From NCBI GenBank assembly GCA_021613375.1, contig CM038703.1, positions 19,524,194-19,588,193 of the forward strand: a stretch of 64,000 nucleotides of DNA, given 5' to 3'. Source of the DNA: Megaleporinus macrocephalus. Its lineage: Eukaryota > Chordata > Actinopteri > Characiformes > Anostomidae. The stretch's first letter is position 1. Each line of letters opens with the position of its first letter. Shown piece after piece: positions 46,080 through 57,203 of the stretch. The notes beneath the pieces are model-generated. The model was not told where the DNA came from. It saw nothing but the letters and a program-made list of their open reading frames with translations, and did not search any database. A program made the translations under genes and the position numbers.

Positions 46080-46480
46080 GTCTATATATCATTGCTGTCC
46101 AAAGAAAAATATGAATAAAAAATTTATATTTTTCAGATTTTTAATGTGAAGATTTCAAGATGAATGAACAACTAGAAATGCTCCAAAACTGTTTAAAATA
46201 AAATCTATTTTAATGAACTAACATTAAAAGTGAAAAAAAGCTTTTGCCCCCCTAAAAACATTATATTTTAAAATAAAATCTTATAACATCCGACAAATTC
46301 AAAGAGATATATTAATGCAATGCTTAAAAGCAGATTAATCTTCTTTTTGCCATTATGAATGTGATGTCTCCATTGTGTGTCTATTACCTACACTATGTCC
46401 ATCTTTCAGACATTTGTCAAAATTTCATGATGAGTGGACGTATAGAGATAGCCTAAAATTCGAAGAATGCAATCTTGAGG
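46080..46480. mobile_element. Decayed MITE copies (family of 39984)
   Basis: ATCATTGCTGTCCAAAGAAA, GATGAATGAACAACTAGAAA and GCTCCAAAACTG parallel the 39984 element. A second partial copy follows (AATTTCATGATGAGTGGACG at about 46420). Right termini are not clear. Confidence 0.55.
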
Positions 46481-46536
46481 GATTTACTTGATTTATTAGG
46501 TATTAAGAGTGTTATTTTCTGTCTAAAGATTTGAGT

Positions 46537-46985
46537 TGCACACTATTGCGCAAAAGTCTAATGCACATAAGATGATTGTTTAAAAGCCTTTATCCAAACA
46601 ATAAGTGAATTTTCCCCTGTAAGAACACCAGATATCATTAAAACAGATGTACATTAGCATAAACACAATACAAAGTAACATGAATATCTTATTGTGAAAG
46701 AAGTAGATAATATCTTGAGCTCCAGTTTAAAGAAAAAAGTTCCAGATTTCTCCTGGACGCCCCAGACATTGTATGAACTTATTAATTTCCTTCAGCAGCA
46801 ATCTTGATTTAGCGTAATGAAGTACCGAGAGGTCAAAGCAGGTATTAGATGATAATTGCAAATAATACTGGGTTGCTATAAACGCTTGGAAAGGGGTAAA
46901 TAATTACACAAAACCAATATTTACTGTATTAATACTATTTAAAAATTGCTTTTTAAATATAATAATGTCCACAAGTGCCCAGAAC
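46537..46985. repeat. Dispersed repeat, copy 2 (copy 1 at 33190)
   Basis: It starts near TTGCGCAAAAGTCTAATGCA, a terminal type seen in fish DNA elements. The section 46738-46880 aligns in order with 33190-33345 (TTCCAGATTT, GACGCCCCA, AGCAGGTATTAGATGATAA). Confidence 0.5.
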
Positions 46986-47475
46986 ATTAAAACTACTTTT
47001 TGGTTAAGTTGAATAAATTATTAGTGAAGAAGTGAAGAGGAACATTAATTTGCCTCAGATTTAAACCAAGTAACATTTTTACTGTCACTTTCTGCAGAAA
47101 TGAAAAACGACTTTTTCTATACATGGAAATGCCTGTTACACTCTGGTGCTAAGAGTCATTTGTAAGGAGTTAGGTAGCTGATGATGTTTTAATCCGTTAA
47201 TATGATAAGATCTATAAAAAGACCTTGAGCTTGATGTTTATCCACGCTCTACCGCAATGTGCAGTTTAAAAAGTGCTGTATCTGAACTGTTAAAAGAACT
47301 TTCTTTTTTATGTGCTTTCCTTGATTTTTCTCTGATCTTTGATCTTCGATTAGAGATCAGAGATGCCAACTAACAGGTAAAAAAGGATGATGTATTGAGC
47401 TTTTTAAAACCAGGTTACTATGTAACCTTGTCACAATGGCAGATCACATGCAAGACACTGTGATTCAAAATTCAA

Positions 47476-47730
47476 GGTTCAAGAGACTTTATTGTCATTT
47501 CAGCTATTTTCAAGTACACAGTGAAACAAAACAATGTTCCTTCTGGAACATGATGCAACAAAAAACAATAAATACAAAAGAGACATTATAAAAACAAAAT
47601 AGGACACAAATCAGACAGTACACAATACTAACAATATATACAGTTGTGCAAAGATGGATACAACATACTATTACATATTTGCAGATACCCTGGCAAATAA
47701 ACATAGCAGACAATAAGGGACCAACCCCCA
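47476..47730. mobile_element. LINE-type 3'-tail fragment
   Basis: AGGTTCAAGAGACTTTATTG, TCATTTCAGC, AAGTACACAGTGAAACAAAA and GTTCCTTCTGG form a known style of fish non-LTR tail, followed by A-rich DNA. There is no reverse-transcriptase frame. Confidence 0.6.
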
Positions 47731-47795
47731 AACTAATTTGTGAACTATTGTTAAATATTACTTAGCTGCATAGTAATCCACTAGCTAATGTCATA
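47731..47795 (+). repeat. Direct repeat copy A
   Basis: A 65-bp segment starting AACTAATTTGTGAACTATTG matches 48115-48179 at 60 of 65 positions. It begins exactly where the LINE tail ends. Confidence 0.85.
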
Positions 47796-48114
47796 TTTGT
47801 GAACAGTTCACACAGTTCAGACTGTGAGAGTTGAGGAATCTGATGGCTTCATGTCACATTCTCAAGCTCTATTTAGCGTTAAGCTTTGAATTGAAGCATT
47901 TAGTGAGTGATTCAGTCTAATACGTGGCTTTTTGCTTTAATCTAACAAAACAAGGTTTGAACCTGCCACTTGGCCCAACGAAACTTGTGGTTTCATAAAC
48001 TATTGTTTACAATGACATGACCATGATATAACTGTACAGACATTTGGCTTAAAAAAGGAATTGTTATGTAAGTTATCTAATTGTTTTCTAAGAGTTCATT
48101 TAAGAGAACCCACT

Positions 48115-48179
48115 AACTAATTTGTGAACTATTGTTAAATATTTGTTAGTTGCATAGTTATCTACTAGCTAATGTCATA
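48115..48179 (+). repeat. Direct repeat copy B
   Basis: Second copy of the 65-bp segment at 47731, 320 bp downstream and ending CTAGCTAATGTCATA. Probably a local duplication. Confidence 0.85.
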
Positions 48180-48424
48180 CAGCGTAGTGCAGCTTGAAAT
48201 CACTGGTGTTGTTGGTCACCTAAAGTGGTTATGCTGTATGACCAGCATATTAACATCAAAAATACAACATATAAAATTTTTAAAAGTGACCAACTTTACT
48301 AGTCTATGCTGGTCTTTCCAGCAGTGTGATAGCTGGCTAAAATCTGATAAAAACTTTTTCTTGCCTATAAGCTTATGAGAAAAAAAAAGTTTAAAGAAAT
48401 GAATTAAGAAAGTAATTTGGTTGT

Positions 48425-48821
48425 TGTCTTGCTGGATGCGGGGCCGGACGCAGATGCAAGATATTACAAAACCGAAACTAAACACTTAGTACAAAAACAG
48501 AAGAAAAAAATAAACAAAACGGAAAAACAGGGCAAACAGGAAACAAAAATCACGAGAGACAGAAATAACAGAAACCACAGAAAATGACAGAGAGCAAAAC
48601 AGAGGCAATATATACACACAGGACAACAAGAGGGAATGAGAAACTCCTGCTTACACTGGGAGGAGACACAGACTAGGAACAGGTGGGAGGCAGAGACACA
48701 AATCACATGATCAAAACAAACAGAAACGCATGGGGAAAACGTAAACATTGGCACGTGGGGCAGACAAGGGAATGTAAACAAAGACAGACAGACAGGCAGG
48801 AAAACAAGGCAGGACTTGACA
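48425..48821 (-). mobile_element. Solo LTR, Gypsy-like
   Basis: On minus it begins TGTCAAGTCCTGCC and ends CAGCAAGACA, giving TG...CA ends. It is pyrimidine-rich, with TTTGTTTACATTCCC, TTTGTTTGTTTTG and a TATATATTGCC promoter-like stretch. Similar style to the LTRs at 11760, 57204 and 57946. No internal region and no confirmed target duplication. Confidence 0.6.
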
Positions 48822-49539
48822 CAGAATTAAACCTGCAAGCTTCATCAGATCATATTTATCAGATATAACAAGCAATTTTGCTCTGTTATTGAATGTGTTA
48901 TGACTGTTTATTATTGTGTTAAGGTGTTTATGACCTAACTTAATTTAAAATCATGTATAAACTTCACATGGGCAGTCGTATTTTAAATTCTGTACAGTTT
49001 TGTATAATGTTTTGGAACTTATTAATATTGTTTGTGGTTCAAGTTGGCTTCTTTATGGCACCAATCAAAAAAACAAAAAAGCAAAAATAGCAAGAATGTC
49101 ACCTTCATTTTTAATAAAGCTGGTATTGGTTCCTGAAGACTTGTTATGCTGAAAAGACAAGATGCTTGCTGCTCAAAATCTGCTTGTCTTGTGTATTTTG
49201 GGGCAGGAGTAAACACCTCTCTTCTTCGTCTTTCAGCTATTTACTCTCTCTTCAGTATCTTATCTTTTTTTTGGCCATTCTGTTGTAGATAAAAATTTTT
49301 GTGTCTTCTAAGTCGTGTAAGTAGAAACATTTTTTCTTTTATAGTCATCGAAAGAAATAAACAGTTTTCTTTCTCTGTTTACATTGCTGTCCATGTACCC
49401 GTGGAGTTTTATGACTGGAGTTTAGGCCCTGTGTGATGCAGATTTTGTTGCTGTCTATTAGTGTAGGCCTATAATTAACTTTATATAATGTGTGTGTGCC
49501 CTGCTTGCACTTTTAAACCGAATTAAAATGCACTAATGG
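48822..49539. other. AT-rich intergenic DNA, nothing recognised
   Basis: No termini, exons or RNA genes identified. Confidence 0.4.
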
Positions 49540-50180
49540 GGAAAGGGTTAAGAAGTTCAAGGCATCTGACATTCTTGCATTTCATGATTTCTGGACTGAC
49601 ATGATAACAGGCCTGGGCTGATTGAGTAAGCCGACCTTCGCTAGCTCTTCTATGGGGTCTGGCAGTAATGGATGCCCAGGGCAAACTAATATTGGTTTTG
49701 AACAATCTCGGCCCTCCCATAATTAGCTGACCAGATGCTTACAACAGGAAACCTCAGTCCTTCCTTGTTGTTTGGATGCTTATTTATGGACAAATTACTC
49801 CTCTGGGAATAAAACCTTTTCTATTAACATATTGAGTGTTTGGGTGGGCATATGATTGCTCTGCAATGCAGCGTTAGCGGTGTTTTGTCAAATTTCTGTA
49901 GGTCGCGACTCTCCGTGTGTGTTGTGTAGCGCTGGTCTTTGCAGTCATTAAGCCGCTGTACAAAGGTGGCCAGTCTCTGAGGAAGTGTTGCGGAGAGATG
50001 TGTGTGAACAGGCACGTACCTGACCTGGAGGGTGTCTAGCTAATGTGGGAAACCTTAGCATGAGCAGGACAGTGCTCTACTATTTCATTACACATAATGA
50101 CTCGCTTTAATTGGGCTTTGAGATTGAGATGTTACCTGCTGAGGGGGAAGCGGTCCTCAGCTCTGTCACAATAAGATTTA
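49540..50180. promoter_or_regulatory. Candidate conserved non-coding block
   Basis: Unique, moderately GC-rich DNA with TCCCATAATTAGCTGACC near 49715 and CGCTTTAATTGGGCTTTG near 50103. No recognised domain in its frames. The regulatory reading is inference. Confidence 0.3.
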
Positions 50181-50442
50181 CTGTTTTGAAACTTTTATAT
50201 CCTCTGATTGTGTGCAAGTTTTATCTTGTAAGCTTGAAAGATGCCAAATAACAGTTAAATAGCAGGTATTATTTACATCACACAAGCTTCAAAGCCAAGC
50301 TTATTTCTTATCAGTCATTTTGCCACAAACTGAACCCTGTGTGGTGTTCATGTTTTTATTAATCAGCCAGTGTTTTAGGGTCTAGTGGACCTGATGCATT
50401 TTATTCTAGTTACAAGCAACAAAGACAGCATATATGATTAAT

Positions 50443-50454
50443 ATTTACCATTTA
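50443..50454. repeat. Left SINE target-site duplication (12 bp)
   Basis: ATTTACCATTTA precedes the SINE and is repeated exactly at 50781-50792, directly after its GGAT tail. Confidence 0.9.
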
Positions 50455-50780
50455 CTGCAGCACGGTGGTGTAGTGGTTAGCACGGTGGTGTAGTGGTTAG
50501 CACTGTCACCTCACTGCAAGACAATCCAGGTTTGATTCCCAGTCGGGCTGCTCTGTGTGGAGTGTGTATGTTCTCCCTGTGCTTGAATGGGTTTCCTCCA
50601 GGTATTCTGATTTCCTTCCACAGTCCAAATACATGCATGTTCGGTTGATAGGTCACTCTAAATAGCCTATAGGCATGAGTGTGTGTTGGCCATGCAATTG
50701 ACTGGCGACCTGTCCATGGTGTACCCAGCCCCGCTATGACCCTGACTAGTGGGATAAAGTGGAAGATAATGGATGGATGG
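50455..50780 (+). mobile_element. tRNA-like SINE with duplicated promoter head
   Basis: This is the same family as 43665. The 20-bp head AGCACGGTGGTGTAGTGGTT is present twice in tandem (about 50463-50502) before GTCACCTCACTGC, so the A-box-like region is duplicated. It is followed by B-box-like GGTTTGATTCCC, the family body and a GGATGGATGG tail. A perfect 12-bp target duplication shows a complete retroposition with both ends intact. Confidence 0.88.
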
Positions 50781-50792
50781 ATTTACCATTTA
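50781..50792. repeat. Right SINE target-site duplication (12 bp)
   Basis: ATTTACCATTTA, identical to 50443-50454. Confidence 0.9.
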
Positions 50793-50989
50793 TATCTGTT
50801 ACATCATATGTTTAAGTAATAGGGCTATTCACTTTTTATGATCAAACCAACATCAACGTTTTGGCGGGAGAACATTGAAAAAAATGAAAAAAGTTAAGAT
50901 GTTAAACATATTTATGTCAGTGTTAAAGCACCAGCCAGTAACCATATTAGTCTACATAACACATCAGCCCCATTTATGTTTTTTCTCTG

Positions 50990-51510
50990 GGTTGGGCTGA
51001 AGAGGCATCATTGTCCTCCTTTTGATTTGTCTTCATGATGGCTGCAGAAGCTGGTCTTTTAGGATATGCTGTCTTCTTTGGATTTAAGGTCTCACCAATG
51101 TCTTACCAGGCTCCTGTTTTCCTGTGTTGCAAGGTTCAGCACTATTCTGATGACAAAAGTATTGCTACTGAAATACAAGTGGCCAGCGCAGGGTTCAGCT
51201 GTAGCCAGACACTAGCTTGTCCGTGATGTCCACCAGTGCTTTTGTGGCATTATAATCCATGCTGGTTTCTTGTTTCTGGATGACCCTGACCACACAGTGT
51301 CCCATCCCGATGCAGTGTACTCATGAGTGGAACATTTTTTAGAATAGGTCCTGCAAGACAGAGGGTCAAATGTGTGGGGATATAGGAGCAGACAGGTTTT
51401 GGTCCTTCAATTGTAAAAATGTTGCAACCTTGTGTGAAAATAGTAGAGGGAGAAAAAGTATTACACAGACACAGGCATTGTAGGAGGACAGAATGAAGGA
51501 GCACAGCACC
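50990..51510 (-). pseudogene. piggyBac-like transposase relic
   Basis: On minus, one frame reads NVPLMSTLHRDGTLCG (51250-51504). A neighbouring frame (about 51205-51250) reads VDITDKLVSGYS, and a further piece reads GKTLVRP then IQRRQHIL. These follow the order of the C-terminal part of PGBD/piggyBac transposases: an 'N(V)xLLST.H' strand, 'KGGVDxxDKLVxxYSxKR' with a conserved Asp, then the late helix near 'LGKxLVxPxIxRR'. Frameshifts and stops separate the pieces. The N-terminal half and element ends are not identified. Confidence 0.65.
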
Positions 51511-51529
51511 TCCACACTTTTATTACCCA

Positions 51530-51547
51530 TGGGTCCAGTGGACCCGG
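51530..51547. repeat. Palindromic GGGTCCA-G-TGGACCC
   Basis: A 15-bp near-perfect palindrome next to CCATG, just upstream (in transcriptional sense) of the piggyBac relic. It may be part of that element's subterminal region. Confidence 0.5.
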
Positions 51548-51560
51548 ACACCACGTGTGT

Positions 51561-53147
51561 AATATAAATGTAAAGGGGGGGAGGGGGGTGCAGTGTGAAG
51601 TCAATAAAAATGTGTTACTTCATATGTTCTTCACAGAAGCTAGAGGCCAAGAAGTCTTCTGAGGTTCAAATAATAATGAATCGCATTGTTTATATAAGAT
51701 TCCTATAAATCTTATATAAAGCGTTTGTAAGGCATTATATAGCATGCATACTACCTTATAAGGCCTAGCATGAGCCTATACAATTTATTATGAGCAGTAA
51801 TAATTACAAGTAACAAAGATATAAACAAAGCAAGAAAATATGACTTTCATAATGCACTATGATATTCACCCTTTAGAAAACATTGTACAAATGAATATGG
51901 TGATGCATTTTTCTGGTATGTAGAGAAGCACTTTTTTCATAAGCATATTCATATTCATAAGGAAATGGAGTAATTTATTTTGTCCTACTGGTAACTGGAT
52001 ATATATTTTAATGTATTAAGTCATATACTTTTGCTTTATAAAGTATTGTACATATTATTATTACTTAAGTGCAATTATGTACACTTATACCTGGTATTAT
52101 AATATGATGCAGATGCTGTAAAATACCTTATAAATGCATTTCTAAAATATTACAAGCACTGGAGTCATAAGAACCAAGTACTAAACAAGAGTTCATTGTA
52201 TATTTACTTAAGTTTTTTTCTTTTCATTAAATAAAAATTAGGGCTGCAATTGTTTAGCCAATTCCTTTGAGTAATTGGGATTGATAGTTGATAATTAATC
52301 ATTCATTATAAAATCAAAAATCAAGAATCTGACTTATCAAAATACAAGTGTCTGACCTACATTTAAAACCATATCAAAGTTATTTACATCATACACACAC
52401 ATCAACTTAATTCTATATTAGTGCCACAACATACTAAAAAGAACAATACTGTGGCTTCGACATTGGGGAAGGCACAGGAGAGGCCATGGTTCTGCTGCAA
52501 GCAAGGGCTCATTTATTCAGCATGAGCAGAAGTTCCTAGGAAGATTATCGCCGGCCACAGACTTACACCCACACAATAACAATAATAACCTTTTAACTGA
52601 AATACTGATGTTGAAAACATAAAATGTCCCTTTTCCAGAGGGACGTATCTCCCTTGATCATGACTTCTGTAGGCCAGTCTGTAGTGTGTTGCTACAATAT
52701 GTTCAGAATTCCATGACCATAAACTTAAACAGTGAAATCAATGAAATAATGATACTCCTGAAAGCTCTATATGCTAATTAAACCTAACATTAATGCCATG
52801 ATCATGCCTAGCTTTGTACCACAGAGACTTTCAGAAGCTGTTGCTGTCTACCATGTTTTTCTCTCTAATTTTGCACAACTATATGTGATTCCTCTCTCTG
52901 CATTTCTCTTGGAGAACATGGACAAAATAGTTGTTCATCTTACCATTTGCTGATATCTTTCTGTTATACAATGTCAATGCAGTTGTTACATTCCTGTTGA
53001 ACAGTGTTTCCTTTTCAGCTACACTTATTTTTGTCATATATCAGAAGGCCTGTCTAGCAGAAAACAATTACCTTTTGCGTCCTCATGTTTACAAAAACGA
53101 TCCTCAACTGAATAATAAGCCCGGCTATTCAAATTCTCAGTCGAGTC
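51561..53147. other. AT-rich intergenic DNA
   Basis: A perfect hairpin lies at 51689-51720. A fragment around 52250-52300 (GGGCTGCAATTGTTTAGCCA) looks like a weak remnant of a common fish repeat. Otherwise nothing is recognised. Confidence 0.4.
51689..51720. repeat. Perfect hairpin, 13-bp arms
   Basis: TTTATATAAGATT, a 6-nt spacer CCTATA, then AATCTTATATAAA. Confidence 0.9.
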
Positions 53148-53452
53148 ACATTATTATGAGCTAATATCCAGAGTAACCGCCGTGTGCAGCACAGACAGCA
53201 GCTAGATGAAGCTGGGGTTGTCTCAATAAGGCCCTGGTAGGTTGTCACAGATTTCTGGAGCCATGCTGACTGCAGTGCGTCCCACAGCTGCTGGAGGGCG
53301 TGAGAGACAATCCAAAGAGGGAACAGGATGATCGAGGTCGTCCCACAGAAGCTCAGTTGGGTTCAAGTCTGAGGAATTAGGGGTTCTGGGTAGTACTTGC
53401 TACCACCAGCATGTGTCGCTGTCGAAATGAAGTGGTCGTAATAATGTGACTC
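53148..53452. mobile_element. Short TIR transposon, 'TCACATTATTATGA' family
   Basis: The left end GAGTCACATTATTATGAGC and the right end, reverse complemented, GAGTCACATTATTACGACC are inverted repeats. The interior has GGTAGGTTGTCACAG, CGTCCCACAGCTGCTGG and GTTCAAGTCTGAGGAATTAG, parallel to the copy at 12767. Non-autonomous. Confidence 0.8.
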
Positions 53453-55269
53453 TACTGTGTAGAAATTCTTGTTTATTGCTTTGATAGCAGTGGTTGAAAT
53501 TTGCTGGTTAACAGTTAATCAGTTACATAGTAAAGCATTGATTAATGGATAGATGACCGGATCATTTATAAATTAAGAGTCTTCTCTTTAGTCTACTTAA
53601 ACTATTGATACTGCATTAAAAAAATATTTTAGACTATTTCACTTAGACAAACCTTAATTAATGGAAGTGATATGTATTGCTTTAATGAGCTACCCAATTA
53701 GCTGAGTGCCCCCTGACTGTGTGATTACAGTCCAGTAGAAAAACTACAAAGTTTCAGTGATTGTGACCATGAGGTTCTTTAGGCAGACTGTAGATAGAGT
53801 TACCCAAGAAAAAACAGGAACACAGCAAGCCAAGGTTAAAGCAATTGAAGATCACTGGACAGGACAGAAGTAATAATAATAATAATATTTTTTCTGACAT
53901 TCTTGTGTTCACTGTTTACTCCATTACCAAAAAATGGAAGAAATGTTAGAGAACCCAAACAATGTCTAGATCAAGCCATCCCTCCTAAATGAGTTCCAGG
54001 ACCAGCTGGCAACAGATATTATGGATTGGAAGCAGCTTTCACCAAACCTGAACATGTCCAGATGTATTATTACATGCCACATCATATTATTTGGAGCTGC
54101 TTTGAGATGCAGATTCTGGATTTCAATGATTTCCAAATAATACAATTCTTCTGTAATGTAAAGTATTGTGCACTATATCATATCATATAACATGAATGGT
54201 TGCAGTGTAATCCAGCTTTGTGAAATTCGTACTATAAATTTTTTGCATGTTGATTCAAACTAGTGGTCATTTTTGAGGTCAAAGTTTGCTGGTATTTAGA
54301 AACTTTAATGTCAAATCTCCACAGATTCTTGTTAATGAGCTAGCGGCCATTTGCCTTTTTGCTAACAAAAATAAAAACATTGTCACAAACATTAGAATAA
54401 ATAAACTATACATTTATGCAATAAATCCTTTAATAAAATAAATCATATGTGCTGCTGATGTAACTGAACAAGTCTGAACAAGACTGTAGCACACCAAGTG
54501 GTCAGGAACCAAACCTGATAATATCCTCCAGGATATTATCAGGATGTTGAAAAAAAAACAGAAACTGTTTTGTTTGTTTTATTTAAGGTTTTATTGGCAA
54601 AAACACACTACAATTTTCAAGACAGCCAGTCTTGTAGATTAACAAACAAAGCGAAATCAGGTGCGTATCATTATGAAAACATATCATTGTCAGAGTAAGA
54701 CTGTACATACCTGAATCATAATCTCAGCACTCAAATACCAGCACCTGGAGAGCCTGAGTACCTGTGTATATCACTTAAAACAATGTTTACTATGTATGCA
54801 ACCTTGTAATATGGCAATGAAACAGGGTACATTGTGGAAAATGGACATAATTATGCCATTATATTTGTAATACTTAAGCACCAGATTTGCAAACAACTGG
54901 CACCAATTAGCAACCTACACGTTCAGCTTGTTTATTAGTGAGCTGTGTAACAAGATACACAGAATCATCTGTTTTTTTATTCTAATTATTTAAAAAATTG
55001 TGAAAATATTGAATCATAAACCCAGTACTAAAATTAAATATTGTTTTTATGATGGACTTTAGAAAAAAAATAGGATTTTTGAAGCTTTATAAATGTGTGT
55101 TGCAACATTACAACTTTGCATTTCTACTTAGTGAAAATGCATTTTGTACTGGGTTTTGTTATTGGACTTTTCAGATGCAACCTATAGAATTCTGGATCAA
55201 TAATAAATAGTGAATAGTGAATAAAGAATGAATGCATAGCCAAATATCTAGAAAATCTGCATTCGTTGG
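53453..55269. other. AT-rich intergenic DNA with a hairpin
   Basis: Nothing recognised except the perfect hairpin at 54514-54543. Confidence 0.4.
54514..54543. repeat. Perfect hairpin, 14-bp arms, 2-nt loop
   Basis: CCTGATAATATCCT, CC, then AGGATATTATCAGG, with no mismatch. Confidence 0.95.
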
Positions 55270-56130
55270 GATGAGCTGATGGATACCCCTCTTCTCTGTG
55301 TATTCTCTTTATCAAGCACTATATGGCTCTGTATTGCATTATTCCTGGAAAGGGGGGGTGCTGGGGTGTTAACTGCTGTGGAGCTCAGAGCGGTCAGCTA
55401 CACTGGCCTCAATGATGAATATAATAAATGGTGGCTATTTCCAAGTCCTCAGGTCTGCTGTTTTTATCTTTCCTCTTATTTGCATTGCTTTTATTTATAG
55501 TTTTATTCTGTGATACAAGCCTGTAAGATGCCTCTAAACGGTCTCTTCCTACACATCGTCCTCTTCCTTCACAGATATGTAGTAAACCTGCTATGTCCGT
55601 GTTGTGGGAGGTCAGGCACTTAATGCAATGACACCCGTTTTTGAGCAAAACAAACTTATTCCCTTTCGCTGTACAAACTGTTTCTCCCACAGAGAATTTT
55701 GCAGTAACTGTACCAGAAAGCAAGACTGAGACAAGCAGTTATCCTGTATTTGATGCTGAGCGTCCCAACATTGCTGTGCCAATGAACTGCCTCAGAAGGA
55801 AAGCAGGGAAGAAGTCTCTGATCCTGTTTCTGCGCTTGCCCTCTGGTGCTGTGCCACTTTCCTGTGTCCAATTAGCCAGTGGTCAGTCGGAGCTGGTCCT
55901 CTGTAATCAGAGGAGGGTTCTACACAACTTGCTGCCCCTCAGGGTCAGTGCCATGGCTGGCATTATTGGGCTGAAAGTGTCGGGGAGGTCCGGCAAAAAC
56001 AATGCTTTCAGGACACAGAGGGGAGCTTGTTTGCAATAACAGAAGTCTGGATGGAACCAAAGCCACAGGCTTTGTAGCCTTGAGCGTTTAATTGAGCCTG
56101 TGTGGCTTCAGCTACCTGGCTTAAGGCTTA
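55270..56130. promoter_or_regulatory. Candidate conserved non-coding block
   Basis: Unique, GC-richer DNA. A plus frame of 133 codons (55641-56039) starts at TTG, has no in-frame upstream ATG of note and no domain. I treat it as a chance frame in GC-rich sequence, but it is the longest non-repeat frame with ordinary amino-acid composition in the window. Confidence 0.3.
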
Positions 56131-57203
56131 GAACCCTAGAGATTTGTCATTAAATCACTGTTTTGAAGAAACTCAGTTTGATGTCTGTAAGGATTAATCA
56201 GTTGCATTACATCAATGACAAAAGATTTTACTGGCAGTGCGTCTGTGCGTTTTGACTCTAGTATTAATGCAGGGAAGAAGGAATCTAGTTTGATGCTTCA
56301 GAACTCTACTATTCCCACTGGTTTAATATTTTAAATTCAGTGGCATGCAGGTTCACTCTGCATAGGGATATTGAACGATTCCATTAATGAAACTGCAATG
56401 GTTCTAACAGTTTGGTCCAATTTATTTAACAATATCCACTTTGCCTCTGTTGCAGTGCTGGAGGAATTGTTAGTTATTTGTACCTCTCACATATAAAAAA
56501 AAAAGTCAGAGCATATAGCGGTAATGTCACTAGACATCAAAGCACCAGGGGTCCTATAGTGCTATAGAGAGAGAGGAATCAGGCAGCAGGCTAGTGCACC
56601 AGCTCTGGCTTTCAGGAGACAAATCATGCAGCCTCTTGGCTTCTACATGTCCATCAGTCTCCTTAGTGTTAATAACAAGTATCCTTAGCCTTCATGGGTG
56701 ACATTAATTTGTAGTTCACTGGCCTATATTTGCCTAAATTACATATAAGTCTTTAAGTAGGACTTATATTCATATCACATTCATTTCATACTGAATACAC
56801 AGTTGCATTACATCTAGAGGGCTGAGAATTGGTGTACTGAAAACTGATGTAATATTATGTTGGTTCTGTGTTGGAGTTTATGTGTTGGTCTGTGTTTTGA
56901 GAATATTCAACGCTATTCTGATTCAACTTTAGATAGCCAGGACAGACCTGCCAATAGGGCCGCAATTGGGTGCTTCTGCACAAAGAGGTTATTTTTCTGA
57001 TTCCTGAGCTGATCGCAGCGATTTCCCCCAGTTGTTAGCCTTTAACAATCTCTGAAACAACAATCATCAGTGTGAACTGGATGCATTTTCATCAGCCAGG
57101 TAGAGGCAAATACATGCAAATAAAAGAAAGCAGAAACAGCCGTTCTTGAGACATGTCACAGAACTTATGAAAATTACAATAAATATCTGACTGCTGCTAT
57201 AAC
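56131..57203. other. Intergenic DNA, nothing recognised
   Basis: Mixed-composition unique DNA with no identified elements. Confidence 0.4.

Noticed and set aside
50455..50540. tRNA gene at the GGTTAGCAC / GGTTTGATTCCC boxes
   Set aside because: The same sequence recurs as the head of a dispersed SINE with target duplications; it does not fold as a complete tRNA cloverleaf by eye.
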